From: JAGWJU01 sp035533295
Lineage (GTDB): Bacteria; Elusimicrobiota; Elusimicrobia; UBA1565; UBA9628
Direction: 5' to 3'
DNA length: 64,000 nucleotides
NCBI GenBank assembly: GCA_035533295.1
Contig: DATLUA010000002.1
Coordinates: 11,677-75,676 of the forward strand
Part shown: positions 1 to 10,419 of the stretch, piece by piece
How the letters are laid out: each line of letters starts with the position of its first letter
Numbering within the stretch: the first letter of the stretch is position 1
Translations under genes and position numbers: made by a program
The notes under the pieces: model-generated
What the model was told of the DNA's origin: nothing
What the model saw: the letters and a program-made list of their open reading frames with translations, nothing else
The model's database searches: none

Positions 1-1439
1 GCCAGGGCCGCCAGCATCGGCAGGCAGAGCAGGACGCGAATCGCGTCCTCGAAGACGCCGAAAATTTTGGCTTTGAGGCCCGTCATCACGACCGCCGCAG
101 GTAAGGCCATCGCTCCCATCATCACCCGCATCGCGTCCCGACCAAGCCGGGCGCGGATGTCGAGCTCATTTTGAATTTCGCGCGCCCGGGCGTCCCTGGG
201 AGAAAGACCCCGGAGCTCGGACTTCAAGGCATCGTCGCTCAGCCGGGCCAATGTCGGATTTTTTTCCTTCTTGAGCGTCCCGATTTCCTTGGCGGCGGAG
301 GCGAACGAAACGATCTGGGATTTCATGCTTTGGGCACGCATTTTTTGGCGCAGCGTCCGGAACGGAATGGCCAGGAGCAACCCCAAGAAAATGAAGCAGA
401 GCCTGGCTGAGCGCGGCGCCACGGCGTTTCGTTCCAGGAATTTTCGTATCCGATACCAGCCGCCGCTTCTCAGCGGACCCACCGGCCTCGTCTCGCGCCG
501 GGCCTTGAGATCGGCCAGCACCTCCGCCGCCCCGGCGTAGCGGCGCGCCGCGTCGGCCAAGACGCATTGCCCCACGATCGCGGATAAGTCCTCATCCACA
601 TTGCCGCCCGTAGCCAGCGACGCCTTCTCCAACGGCCGGCGACCGACGATCTCCCGGTAGAGCGCGAGCTTTTCGTCCAGCGTCTTGAGGCTCTCCAAGA
701 ACCTCCGGTCTTCCTCGCCGCCGTGCGGCGCCCGACCACTCAAAACCGCCCACATCGCCGCCCCCAGGCCGTAAACGTCCCAGCGCACGTCCGGCCGGAC
801 CGGCTCGCCTTCCTTGGCGACCGCCGCCTGCTCCGGCGCCATGTAGAACAAGGTCCCCAGCGCCCCGGCGCTGTCGGTGACGATGCGCGATTGCCCGAAA
901 TCCGCCACCCGGATATGACCGCCCTCGTCCAAAAGGATGTTCGCGGGTTTCAAGTCGCAGTGGATCAGGCCCTTGGAGTGGACGTAGGCCAGGGCTTGGG
1001 CAACTTCCTCCATCCACCGTGCGGCCTCACCGACCGGGGCGGGGTTGGCCGGATCGACGAAGCGTTCGAGCGAACCCGCCGCCAGGAAATCCATCGCGTA
1101 GTACGCGGGGTCACCCGTGAGATCGGCGTCCAAAAGCGAGACGATATGAGGATGCTTGTCGAGCGTGACGAGCCGCTCGACTTCCCGCTGGAGGAAGAGC
1201 CAGTTGACGCCTTTTCTCTGGGTGAAGACCTTGATCGCCACCTGCTTGCGCGTGCGGATCTGCCACGCCTTCCAGACCTCGGCGAAAGCGCCGCGGCCCA
1301 GGGCTTGAGTCAGGATGTAGCCCGCGATCTTGGGCGCGGCCGCGTGCTGCTCGGCCTCCTTGGGGAGCGAGAGCTCCTTGGAGGCCGCGATCTCCGCTTC
1401 GAGCTGGGCTTGGGTTTTCTCCGGCTCGGACTCGCTCAT
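1..1439 (-). CDS. Ser/Thr protein kinase, membrane-anchored (C-terminus beyond window)
   Basis: Reading from ATG at 1439, the frame stays open to the window edge. It encodes a Hanks-type kinase domain at about residues 40-300: glycine loop GRGAFAEVW (48-56), ATP-binding lysine in VAIK (about 70), catalytic loop HCDLKPAN (160-167), DFG (180-182) and APEQ (201-204). The catalytic aspartate is present, but the usual HRD arginine is cysteine (HCD), which in this family often means activation-loop phosphorylation is not needed. After the kinase comes a hydrophobic segment (around LCFIFLGLLLAIPF), then a charged region and another hydrophobic stretch at the edge, so it is probably membrane-anchored with a cytoplasmic kinase. 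Its ATG overlaps the stop of the upstream gene by 4 bp, so the two are probably co-translated. Substrates are unknown. Confidence 0.9.
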   Translation of the reverse strand, partial: MSESEPEKTQAQLEAEIAASKELSLPKEAEQHAAAPKIAGYILTQALGRGAFAEVWKAWQIRTRKQVAIKVFTQRKGVNWLFLQREVERLVTLDKHPHIVSLLDADLTGDPAYYAMDFLAAGSLERFVDPANPAPVGEAARWMEEVAQALAYVHSKGLIHCDLKPANILLDEGGHIRVADFGQSRIVTDSAGALGTLFYMAPEQAAVAKEGEPVRPDVRWDVYGLGAAMWAVLSGRAPHGGEEDRRFLESLKTLDEKLALYREIVGRRPLEKASLATGGNVDEDLSAIVGQCVLADAARRYAGAAEVLADLKARRETRPVGPLRSGGWYRIRKFLERNAVAPRSARLCFIFLGLLLAIPFRTLRQKMRAQSMKSQIVSFASAAKEIGTLKKEKNPTLARLSDDALKSELRGLSPRDARAREIQNELDIRARLGRDAMRVMMGAMALPAAVVMTGLKAKIFGVFEDAIRVLLCLPMLAAL

Positions 1440-1969
1440 GGATCGAGCGCCGCAGGGACTAATGCCCTCCCCGGTGACCGCATCAACTGGAAAGAACTCG
1501 CGAACCGGCCGAAATCCGAAAAATCATTCGATGGGGAGATCATCTCGATCGCGTAAAGCGTCCGGCCGATCAGAAAATTCAGATTTCTTGAATACCCGCC
1601 TTTAATTTGCACGACGAAATCAACGCCCTGGTAGCCTTCGAAATTCACATAATTGGACGTGAGCACCGTCCCCTGTGTCGCCCTCGCGGCGCCGTTGACG
1701 CTTCCATTCAGATTGACCCTGGGATTTGAGAAATCCGCTCCGGCGGGATATGTCGCGCACATCGCCGAGTATGCTCGATGATTCACCGTGACGGAATAAG
1801 TCGTCGTCACCAGCGGGCCGAACCTCGTCGGGACCGCGAATCTTTTTTCGGCGGGATAGCCCGGGAATTGGCTTTGGGCCTTGGCGTCCCCTCTTTCCGC
1901 GAATGGGAAAATCAGCTGGAAAGCCTTGGCGAAATCACCGGCGTTATAAGCGGCAAAGGCCTCATTCAT
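1436..1969 (-). CDS. Sel1-like N-terminus fused to an unrecognised domain, coupled to the kinase
   Basis: A 177-residue protein. Residues 1-32 resemble a single Sel1/TPR-like helical repeat (AAYNAGDFAKAF then a short helix ending GDAKAQS), but the second half of a normal repeat array is missing. The remaining 145 residues look like a compact beta-rich domain with no family I recognise (contains YSVTVNHRAYSAMC and NFEGYQGVDFVVQIKGG). No signal peptide is visible. The stop overlaps the start of the downstream kinase gene by 4 bp (ATGA), so it is likely co-expressed and may be a partner or substrate of the kinase. The abrupt Sel1-to-unknown junction at about residue 34 could mean the gene was shortened by deletion. 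Confidence 0.7.
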   Translation of the reverse strand: MNEAFAAYNAGDFAKAFQLIFPFAERGDAKAQSQFPGYPAEKRFAVPTRFGPLVTTTYSVTVNHRAYSAMCATYPAGADFSNPRVNLNGSVNGAARATQGTVLTSNYVNFEGYQGVDFVVQIKGGYSRNLNFLIGRTLYAIEMISPSNDFSDFGRFASSFQLMRSPGRALVPAALDP

Positions 1970-1983
1970 CGTGGTTCACCTTG

Positions 1984-2250
1984 TCATTTAAAATAATCAT
2001 TCCCACTCCACGCGGCGTACAGCCGGTCCGATTCGAGATCGCCGCGCCTTTCGACCATTTCGGTCCAATCCGGCGGAAGCCCGGAAGCACCCAGTCTTGC
2101 TCCCTGAATCACTCCCACCACGCAACAGATCGAATCGGAATCGCCTCCAGTATTGACCGAAGATATCAGACGACCGCGGAGATCGTCCGGGTGGCGCATC
2201 ACCGAGCAGAGCGCGCAGGCCGGGACTTCGCAGGCCGTCCAGACTAACAT
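1984..2250 (-). pseudogene. C-terminal remnant of an ADP-ribosylglycohydrolase (DraG family)
   Basis: The 88-residue reading frame carries the C-terminal signature of ADP-ribosyl-glycohydrolases: RHPDDLRGRL followed by VNTGGDSDSICCVVGVIQG, then GLPPDWTEMVE. In intact family members (about 300 residues) the GGDxDxI aspartates bind the catalytic Mg2+ pair and follow some 200 residues of helical domain holding the first metal site. None of that N-terminal part is found in any frame just upstream (2251-2330). It is therefore most likely a decayed 3' fragment, and I assign no activity. It ends 14 bp before the start of the Sel1-like gene. Confidence 0.6.
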
Positions 2251-2324
2251 ATTTATCGAGACGCGCCGACATATCGCGAATCTTGTCGCAAAATTCTACA
2301 GTCTAGCGGCGGGGCCAGCCAGCG

Positions 2325-2813
2325 TCAGCCCTTGTAGCTTCCTTTAAAGCTCTTCTCCGCTTCGCGCGCCGCGGCTTTTTTCTTGAGAGCCTCGCGACGG
2401 TCGGGCCCCTTCTTGCCGCGCGCCAAGCCCACCGCCACCTTGGCCCAGCCGCGTCGGAAGTACACTTCCAGCGGCACCAGCGTCAGTCCCTTGATCTGCA
2501 GGCTGCCGGTGATTTTGTCGATTTCCCGGCGGCGCAGCAAGAGCCGCCGCTTGCGCCTGGGATCGGCGTCCGTGTTTTGAGTCGCGTAGCGGTAGGGAGG
2601 AATGTAGAAATTAAAGAGATAGATATCGCCGCCTTCAGCCCGGCCGAAAGAGCCATCCAAGGACGCCTGCCCGCCGCGCAAAGCCTTGACCTCGGGGCCC
2701 TCCAAGCTGATGCCCGCCTCGTAGGTCTCCAGGATTTCGTAGAAATGCCGCGCCTTGCGGTAGGTCGAGACCGAAATCTTGTCCGACTCTTTCTCGTCTT
2801 TGGAGGGCTTCAT
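2325..2813 (-). CDS. smpB: SsrA-binding protein SmpB
   Basis: A 162-residue SmpB read from ATG at 2813; upstream in-frame ATGs, including 2840, would add a poorly conserved extension. Family features are clear: TYRKARHFYEILETYEAGI, then LEGPEVKALRGGQASL, the FNFYIPPYRYAT region, KRRLLLRRREI and GLTLVPLEVYF, and a basic tail (REALKKKAAAREAEKS) that enters the empty mRNA channel. SmpB binds tmRNA and directs it to stalled ribosomes for trans-translation. The gene is divergent from tRNA-Leu at 2912. No tmRNA gene was found nearby. Confidence 0.96.
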   Translation of the reverse strand: MKPSKDEKESDKISVSTYRKARHFYEILETYEAGISLEGPEVKALRGGQASLDGSFGRAEGGDIYLFNFYIPPYRYATQNTDADPRRKRRLLLRRREIDKITGSLQIKGLTLVPLEVYFRRGWAKVAVGLARGKKGPDRREALKKKAAAREAEKSFKGSYKG

Positions 2814-2911
2814 CGTAGCGCCACCAGGGCGCGCAGGCATTATAGCAAGTCGGGCAAAGCCGGGCCCTTTTTGATAGAATAACACGCCTTCGCGGAAATT
2901 CTCGCTTTAAC

Positions 2912-2995
2912 GGGCAGGTGGCGGAATTGGCAGACGCGCACGGCTCAGGACCGTGTGGCCGCAAGGCCTTGGGGGTTCAAGTCCCCCCTTGCCCA
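2912..2995 (+). tRNA. tRNA-Leu (anticodon CAG)
   Basis: An 84-nt class II tRNA. Acceptor GGGCAGG pairs with CTTGCCC and the discriminator is A. The anticodon stem CACGG/CCGTG encloses loop CTCAGGA, giving anticodon CAG for CUG codons. A long variable arm (TGGCCGCAAGGCC) and the T-arm GGGGGTTCAAGTCCCCC follow. CCA is not encoded. A TAGAAT box lies at 2875-2880, with no convincing -35. The downstream Nudix ATG begins only 5 nt after the tRNA end, so that gene may depend on read-through from the tRNA promoter. Confidence 0.97.
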
Positions 2996-2999
2996 TTTT

Positions 3000-3434
3000 A
3001 TGCCGGAAACTCCGCAGTTCTTCAGTTGCCGCATCTACGGCGTGCTGCGCCGCGGCGGCAGGGTGCTTCTGACCCGCAGCCGCTTCATCGACCGCGAATT
3101 CGTCAATTTCCCCGGCGGCGGCATCGAGTTGGGCGAGCCTCCTTTAAGCGCCTTGAAGCGCGAGTATAAAGAGGAGACCGGGCTTCTGATCCGCCCCCTT
3201 AATATCCTCTACGCCAGCGAGGGGCTGCACGTCTCGACCCATCGCCCCATGCAGATCGTGAGCCTCTATTGGCTGGTGGAGGAAACGGGCGGGACGCTGC
3301 GCTCGGGCGGCAACGACGACGACGTCATCGACTTGTTCTGGGCCGACGCGGACGCCATACCCACCGACGAGATGTTCCCTTCCGACAAGGAATTCGCCCT
3401 ACGGCTGAAAAGCCTAACCGCGGCCGGGCTTTAA
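3000..3434 (+). CDS. Nudix hydrolase
   Basis: A 144-residue Nudix protein. The box is complete: G-x5-E-x7-REYKEETGL (GGIELGE then seven residues then REYKEE), giving the metal-binding glutamates for hydrolysing a nucleoside diphosphate linked to another moiety. The substrate cannot be read from sequence. The ATG at 3000 was chosen because an earlier in-frame ATG (2955) lies inside the tRNA gene. The 3' end overlaps the convergent meaB gene by 21 bp. Confidence 0.9.
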   Translation: MPETPQFFSCRIYGVLRRGGRVLLTRSRFIDREFVNFPGGGIELGEPPLSALKREYKEETGLLIRPLNILYASEGLHVSTHRPMQIVSLYWLVEETGGTLRSGGNDDDVIDLFWADADAIPTDEMFPSDKEFALRLKSLTAAGL

Positions 3435-4370
3435 TATCCGGCGCGCCACGGCCACCGGATCGGAGCGGTGTTCGAGCATGCGCTTCAAGTCATCCCGCGT
3501 GACGCGATCCAGCGCCCGCTGGTAAAGCCGGCGGGAAATATACAGGGACAGCTCTTCTTGATGCTGGACCGAAAGCCGCGCGCGGCCTTCGCCCGAGGAC
3601 TTCAAATATTCCCAGTGGGACTCCAGGATTTTTCCCAGTTCGGGCACGCCCTCTCCGGTCATGGCGGACGCGGCGACGACTGGCGGATCCCACGGCATTT
3701 TCTCGCGGCCGCGGCCCAAGGACAGCGCCGATCTCAAATCGCTGACCGCCTTGTCCTTGCCGCCCAGGTCGGCCTTATTGACCACGAAAACGTCGCCGAT
3801 TTCCATGGCCCCGGCCTTCATGGCCTGGATTTCGTCGCCCAGCTGCGGCGTGGTGACGTAGGCCACGGTGTCGGCGACCTTGGCGATGGTCACCTCGTCC
3901 TGGCCCGTGCCCACGGTCTCGACGATGATTTTGGAGAAGCTCGCCGCCTCCAAGGCATGGATGGCGCCGTAAATAGTCTGCGAGACGCCGCCCACCATGC
4001 CGCGCGTGCCCAGGGAGCGCATGAACACGCCCGGGTCCGAGACGTGCTCCTGAACGCGCAGCCGGTCGCCCAAGAACGCGCCGCCGGTCAGGGGGCTCGT
4101 GGGGTCCACGGCCAGGACGCCGACCTTGAGCCCTTGGCCGCGAAAATGGGAAATGAGCCGTCCGCAGAGAGTCGATTTGCCGGCGCCCGGCGGGCCGCTC
4201 AAGCCTATTTTATGCGCCCGGCCCGATTCAGGGAAAAAGCGTTGCAGCAAAACGTCGGATTCCGGAGCCTCGTTGATAAGAAGGCTCAAGGCCCGGGCCA
4301 AGCTCCGGCGGTTTCCCGCGCGCACCGCGGCCGCGAGCGCCTCGGCGGAGGATTTACTTCCCGCGCGCAC
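3414..4370 (-). CDS. meaB: MeaB-type G-protein chaperone of methylmalonyl-CoA mutase
   Basis: P-loop GTPase of the MeaB/ArgK family: Walker A GPPGAGKST, VLAVDPTSP, metal-site and switch region ETVGTGQDE, and base-specificity motif NKAD. MeaB guards methylmalonyl-CoA mutase, gating adenosylcobalamin loading and rescuing inactivated enzyme. I favour a GTG start at 4370 (318 residues, the family's usual size), overlapping the B12-binding subunit by 17 bp. An ATG at 4472 also opens the frame, but its extra 34 residues are the shadow of the upstream gene. Last gene of the nine-gene minus-strand run, directly after its client's small subunit. The start is less certain than the identity. Confidence 0.93.
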   Translation of the reverse strand: MRAGSKSSAEALAAAVRAGNRRSLARALSLLINEAPESDVLLQRFFPESGRAHKIGLSGPPGAGKSTLCGRLISHFRGQGLKVGVLAVDPTSPLTGGAFLGDRLRVQEHVSDPGVFMRSLGTRGMVGGVSQTIYGAIHALEAASFSKIIVETVGTGQDEVTIAKVADTVAYVTTPQLGDEIQAMKAGAMEIGDVFVVNKADLGGKDKAVSDLRSALSLGRGREKMPWDPPVVAASAMTGEGVPELGKILESHWEYLKSSGEGRARLSVQHQEELSLYISRRLYQRALDRVTRDDLKRMLEHRSDPVAVARRILKPGRG

Positions 4371-4770
4371 GGGGCAAGTTCTCTTGCAGATAGGCGACGA
4401 TGATGGAAAGCGGCGTTCCCGGGCCGAAAACCTGGTGAACGCCTTTTTTCTTGAGCGCCGGCACGTCCTCATCCGGTATGATGCCGCCGCCGAAAAGAAG
4501 CACGCCCTTCAGGCCTTTTTTCTTGAGCAGCCCGGCCACTTGCGGAAAAAGCGTCATGTGCGCGCCGGAGAGGAGCGAAAGCCCCACGGCGTCCACGTCC
4601 TCCTGCAGCGCGGCCTCCGCGATCATTTCGGGCGTCTGGCGGATGCCCGTGTAAATCACCTCGAAGCCCGCGTCGCGCAGCGCCCGCACGATGACCTTGG
4701 CGCCGCGGTCGTGGCCGTCCAACCCGGGCTTGGCGATCAAGACCCGATAGGTTTTTTTCCCCGTCACCAT
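4354..4770 (-). CDS. Methylmalonyl-CoA mutase, small (B12-binding) subunit
   Basis: A 138-residue stand-alone cobalamin-binding domain. It has the base-off/His-on motif DGHDRGAKVI (D-x-H-x-x-G, with histidine as lower axial cobalt ligand), then the SLLSGAH and GGGIIPDED segments that line the nucleotide-tail pocket. It would pair with the large subunit encoded at 7634-9253 to form a two-chain mutase, as in archaea and several bacteria. The gene overlaps the upstream HD-GYP gene by 7 bp and the downstream meaB by 17 bp. Two genes of apparently unrelated function separate the two subunits. Confidence 0.95.
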   Translation of the reverse strand: MVTGKKTYRVLIAKPGLDGHDRGAKVIVRALRDAGFEVIYTGIRQTPEMIAEAALQEDVDAVGLSLLSGAHMTLFPQVAGLLKKKGLKGVLLFGGGIIPDEDVPALKKKGVHQVFGPGTPLSIIVAYLQENLPRARGK

Positions 4771-5849
4771 ACGCCCTCCTCGTTCGCCGCGATTTCGACA
4801 AAAGCCTTGGCCACGCGCGGATCGAAGCGCGCGCCCGAGCCCTGCTTGGCCAGCGCTACGGCGCGGTCGCGCACGCTTTCTCCGTCCGTGCCGCCGCTCA
4901 TGCGCATCTCTTCGACCGCCTCGACCAGCCCCAGGATGCGGCCGCCCAGCGAAATGTCCTCGCCTTTCAGGCCCGCCGGGAATCCCCCGCCGTCGAAGCG
5001 TTCATGATGTTCCCGGATGGCGGGCAGGGCCCCCGAGAGAATCTTGATGCCTTCGAGCATGCGCACCGAAAGCAGCGGATGGCTCTCCTCCGAAACGTTG
5101 GTCATCCCCATTTCGCCCAAAAGCCTGATGTTGCGGAAAGCCAAGTAGCCCACGTCGTGGAGCAGGCCCGCGTAGTAGAGCATCCGGTAGTCGTGCTCCC
5201 CGATGTCCAAGGCGCGGCCGATAGCGCAGCACAGCCGGGCCGCGCGGCCGGGGTGCCCCTGCATCCCGGGTTTGGAGGTCTCGATGAGCGACACCAGCAG
5301 CTCTAGGATATGGGAAAAGAAGTTCTTTTGATCCGAAATCATGCGGGTATTGGTGATGGCCACCGAGGCCAAGCCCGCCAGGCTTTCCAGGAGCTTCGCG
5401 TCGGTCTCGGAGTATTTTCCCCGGCGCTTGTTCAAGACCTCGATGACGCCGACCAAGTCCCCCTTGAAGAACATAGGCACGCACAAGACCGAGCGCGTCT
5501 CGAAGCCCGAGGCCTTGTCGAAGCGGCCCGTGAAGCGCGCGTCGTTCTTCACGTCGTTGACCATTTCGATTTTTCGGTTCTGGGCCACCCAGCCGGCGAT
5601 ACCCTGGCCCAGGGGCAGCGTCATGGTCCGAATCGCGCGGGCCTTGTCTCCCGAGGCCACCCGGAAAAAGAGGTTTTTCCCGTCGTCGGTCAGGAGCATG
5701 ATGGCGCTGGCCTCGGAGTCGAGGAGCTTTTCCGCCTCCGAGCCGATTTGCCGCAGCAAGGAATCCAAATCCATGCTGGAATTGAAGCTCCCGGCGATGG
5801 AGAAAAGCTCCAGCGCCGTCCGCGTGTCGAGCGAAAGCTCCGCGGCCAT
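4764..5849 (-). CDS. GAF domain plus degenerate HD-GYP-like domain
   Basis: 361 residues. An N-terminal GAF domain (about 15-165; includes PLGQGIAGWVAQN and VLCVPMFFKGDLVGVIEVLN) senses a small ligand or redox state. The C-terminal HD domain (about 185-340) has LLHDVGY, ESHPLLSVRML and EHHERFDGGGFPAGLKGE. In canonical c-di-GMP phosphodiesterases these read HDxGK, HP, and HHExxDGxGYP. Here lysine is tyrosine, GYP is GFP, and the later D-x-x-DA metal aspartate region reads LVEAVEEM. The HD and HH metal ligands remain, so activity is possible but unproven. It sits 1 bp after pilB, which fits c-di-GMP control of pili or secretion. Confidence 0.85.
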   Translation of the reverse strand: MAAELSLDTRTALELFSIAGSFNSSMDLDSLLRQIGSEAEKLLDSEASAIMLLTDDGKNLFFRVASGDKARAIRTMTLPLGQGIAGWVAQNRKIEMVNDVKNDARFTGRFDKASGFETRSVLCVPMFFKGDLVGVIEVLNKRRGKYSETDAKLLESLAGLASVAITNTRMISDQKNFFSHILELLVSLIETSKPGMQGHPGRAARLCCAIGRALDIGEHDYRMLYYAGLLHDVGYLAFRNIRLLGEMGMTNVSEESHPLLSVRMLEGIKILSGALPAIREHHERFDGGGFPAGLKGEDISLGGRILGLVEAVEEMRMSGGTDGESVRDRAVALAKQGSGARFDPRVAKAFVEIAANEEGVW

Positions 5850-5850
5850 G

Positions 5851-7633
5851 CTATTCGACCCCCCCGAGGACTTCCCGCACCGTGGTCAGGCCCATGAGCA
5901 CCTTGTGGAGGCCGTCCTGCACGATGGGCCGCATGCCTTCCTTGAGCGCCTGGTGGCGGATGGGGTCGGCCGCGATTTCCTTAAGGCAGAGCGCGCGCAG
6001 AGAGTCGGACATCGCCAAAAGCTCGTGCAGGCCGATGCGGCCGCGGAAGGCCAGCTTCTTGCAGGCCTCGCAGCCTTCGGCCGAGGGCCCGTAAATCTTC
6101 GCGTCGGATTTGATCTCCACGCCGTTTTCCGCGAAGACTTGCTTCTCCTCGGGCGTCGGATCGTGCGGAACCTTGCACTTCTCGCAGAGCTTGCGCGAGA
6201 GCCTCTGCGCCATGACGGCCTTCAAGGTGGTCGCCACCATGTAGGCGGGAATTCCCATCTCCACCAGGCGCGAGATGGCCGAGGGCGCGTCATTGGTGTG
6301 GATGGTGGAGAAAACCAAGTGGCCGGTCATGGCCGCCTCCATGGAGATGTGCGCGGTCTCGCGGTCGCGGATTTCGCCGACCATGATGACGTCGGGGTCC
6401 AGGCGCAAAAACGAGCGCAGCGCGGTCGCGAAGTCGAAGAACTTGTCCTCGCCGAGCTTCAAGTCCGGATTGACGGGAACCTGGATGATGCCGTCCAAGT
6501 TGTATTCGACCGGATTCTCCGCGGTCAGAATTTTGATGTCCGGCCGGTTGATGTGGTTCAAGGCGGCGTAGAGCGTCGTGGATTTACCGGAGCCCGTCGG
6601 GCCGCAGAGCAGGATGAGGCCGAAGTTCTTCTTGCCGCCGATGCCCTTCAAGAGGCTCAAGAACTTTTCCTGAGTGTCCGGCAAAAAACCCATTTTGCCG
6701 ATGTCCACCTGCGCGGCCTTGCGGTCCAATATACGCATGACGCAGGACTCGCCGTAGACCGCGGGGACGATTTCGACGCGGAACTCGATGGGGTTTCCCT
6801 GCGCCAGAATCTGGATGCGCCCCGACTGCGGGATGCGGCGCTCGGTGATGTTCATCGAGTTGGTCATGATCTTAATCTTGGCCGCGATGGCGTTGCGGTA
6901 GCCCCAGGGAACGTTGAAGGGGCCCGGCACCAACTGGCCGTCGACCCGGTAGCGGACCAGAACCCGGGAGTTGCGCCCCGTGGGATCCTCTAAGGGCTCG
7001 ATGTGGATGTCGGAGGCCTTCATGGACAGCGCGGTCAGGATGATGGCGTTGACGAGCTTTTCCACCTCGGGAGCGGAAGCGTCGACTTCCGTGATGTCGG
7101 TCTTAACCTGATCCGACAAGACATCGACGCCGGTCGACTGCCCCAAATCGTCCTTTTTGGCGACTTCCTCGATGAGCCGGCTCACGGTCGCCGCGCCGCT
7201 GCGCCCGTAGACGTTGTCCAAGGCGTCGCTGATGTCCTGGGGCACGGCCAGCACGCCCTGGACCTGCAGGCCCGTGCGCAGCTCGATGTCCTCGCAGACG
7301 AAAAAATCCTTAGGATCGGCCATGGCCACGTAGAGGAGGTTTTCCTCCTTGGCGAACGGAACGGCCCCGTGGCGCCGGGCCGCGGATTCGGGGATGATCC
7401 GCGCGGCCTCAAAATCCATCTCCACCTTGGTCAGGTCCACGGCCTGGACCTTCCATTCCTCGGACAGCGCCGCCAGCATGTCGTGCTTGGACGCGGCGCC
7501 CGCGTCGACGATGGCCTGGATGAAAGGCTTTTTGTCCTTCCTGGCGGCCTCTTCGGCCTCGCGAATTTTCTCCGCGGGAACCAAGCCCTTGTCCAAGAGA
7601 ACCTCGGCCGCGGTCCTGCGCCGCGCAAGCCCT

Positions 7634-7644
<11 letters not shown>
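5851..7644 (-). CDS. pilB: Type IV pilus assembly / type II secretion ATPase (PilB/GspE family)
   Basis: 597 residues. The N-terminal MshEN-like region (about 10-145, possibly c-di-GMP responsive) is followed by the secretion ATPase core: Walker A GPTGSGKST (348-356), Asp box TAENPVEY (374-381), Walker B DPDVIMVGEIRD (416-427) and His box GHLVFSTIHTND (441-452). A zinc-binding pair follows, CEKC (487-490) and CEAC (525-528), typical of GspE/PilB and absent from PilT retraction ATPases. It powers pilus or pseudopilus assembly at the inner membrane. It overlaps the upstream mutase gene by 11 bp. No other pilus genes are in the window, so PilB versus GspE is undecided. Confidence 0.93.
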
Positions 7645-9249
<1,605 letters not shown>

Positions 9250-9253
<4 letters not shown>

Positions 9254-9591
9254 TGGCGGAACTCCAATTTTTCCCCTTTGGCGACGGCGCCGGACGAGGC
9301 GCCGGCGGCCAGTTCCAGCACGCTGTGGGCGCGAAAAACCCAGGGCGAGAGGCGCCACGGCTTTAAGTTTTCCAGCACTCGCACGACGCCAAAGTTAGAA
9401 TCGAGAAACACCGCGTCGATGGCGAATTTCATGAAAAACGTGTGGATCATGGGGCAGGGCACAATCCAGAGGCCCTCGGAACGGCCCAAGGAGTTCCGGC
9501 CCAGAAGGCCGCGCGAGCGCGTCCGCGGCGTGTCCGCCTGCGAGACTTGCGACGCCACCACGGCGTTCCGGCTCACGTTGAACGCGATCAC
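9250..9591 (-). CDS. DUF192 protein
   Basis: A DUF192 domain protein: GLLGRNSLGRSEGLWIVP, then MIHTFFMKFAIDAVFLD, FGVVRVLENLKPWRLSP and a C-terminal AHSVLELAAG. The family is widespread and often exported or lipid-anchored, but its biochemical role is unknown. I choose the GTG at 9591 (113 residues) because it overlaps the rsmA stop as GTGA, the coupling style seen all along this operon. Upstream in-frame codons lie inside rsmA. There is no signal peptide from this start. Confidence 0.85.
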
Positions 9592-10412
9592 GATTTTTCG
9601 ATGTCCTCCGGCGCGGCTTTGCTTTTTAAAATAGCAAATTTCTCCGCGAGGAGGGCGTAAGCTTCCGGCGGGATGTCCTGCGCGCGGCACGATGGCGAAA
9701 GGCCGCATTCGGATAGCACGCGCGCCGCCATGTTCTTGGGAATTGCGAAGGCCTGGGCGATGGGCGTCTGCGCCATTTTTCGCCGCTGGCTAAAGGCCGC
9801 CTTGGCCATGCGGAAAAACAGCGCCTGCCGCGCGGCATCCAGCATCGGCTTGGGCCGCCTGACCAGGCGCACCACCGAGGACTGCACCTGGGGCGGCGGC
9901 GAAAAAGAGCGCGGCCCCACGTCGAAAAGAATCTCGGCTTGGGCGTAAAGCCACGCCGACAGAGTCAAAACCCCGTAATCGGCCGTCCCGGGCTTGGCCG
10001 CGATGCGCAGCGCGACCTCCTTCTGGAACATCAAAACCGCCTCGTCCCAAGGCTCCCAGGGCAGGATTTTCTGCAAAATGGGCGACGCGACCGAATAGGG
10101 CAGATTGGCCGCGATTCGAAACGGCCCCGCCGAGGCCGGGCCCAGCTCGGCGAGGTTGAGCTTCAGGAAATCCGCGCGGACGAGGCGGAAATCGGCCCGC
10201 CCGGAAAACTCCTCTTCAAGCGCCGCGGCCAGGCGCTCGTCCATTTCCACCGCCGTGAGCTCGGCGCCGGCGGCCAGGAAAGCGCGCGTAAGCATTCCCC
10301 GGCCGGGACCTATTTCCAAAACGCGCCGGCCTTTCCCGATTTGAGCGCAGGCTGCCATGCGGTCGCGGACCCGCTCGTCCGAAAGGAAATGCTGCCCGAG
10401 CCTGGCCGGCAT
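9588..10412 (-). CDS. rsmA: 16S rRNA dimethyladenosine transferase RsmA (KsgA)
   Basis: 274 residues from ATG at 10412 (MPARLGQHFLSDERV, the standard N-terminal PKKxLGQHFL-like motif). SAM site VLEIGPGRGMLT, acidic VEMDERLA, and catalytic motif NLPYSVASP (NxPY) are intact, followed by MFQKEVALRI and SPPPQVQSSVVRL. It dimethylates two adjacent adenosines in helix 45 of 16S rRNA late in 30S maturation. It starts 8 bp after murC and its stop overlaps the DUF192 GTG. Confidence 0.96.
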   Translation of the reverse strand: MPARLGQHFLSDERVRDRMAACAQIGKGRRVLEIGPGRGMLTRAFLAAGAELTAVEMDERLAAALEEEFSGRADFRLVRADFLKLNLAELGPASAGPFRIAANLPYSVASPILQKILPWEPWDEAVLMFQKEVALRIAAKPGTADYGVLTLSAWLYAQAEILFDVGPRSFSPPPQVQSSVVRLVRRPKPMLDAARQALFFRMAKAAFSQRRKMAQTPIAQAFAIPKNMAARVLSECGLSPSCRAQDIPPEAYALLAEKFAILKSKAAPEDIEKS

Positions 10413-10419
10413 CAGCGGC

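Noticed and set aside
5341..6993. 550-codon open frame on the plus strand
   Set aside because: It is antisense to pilB and the HD-GYP gene, which have clear domain motifs; GC-rich third positions keep the opposite strand open. The predicted protein has no recognisable motif.
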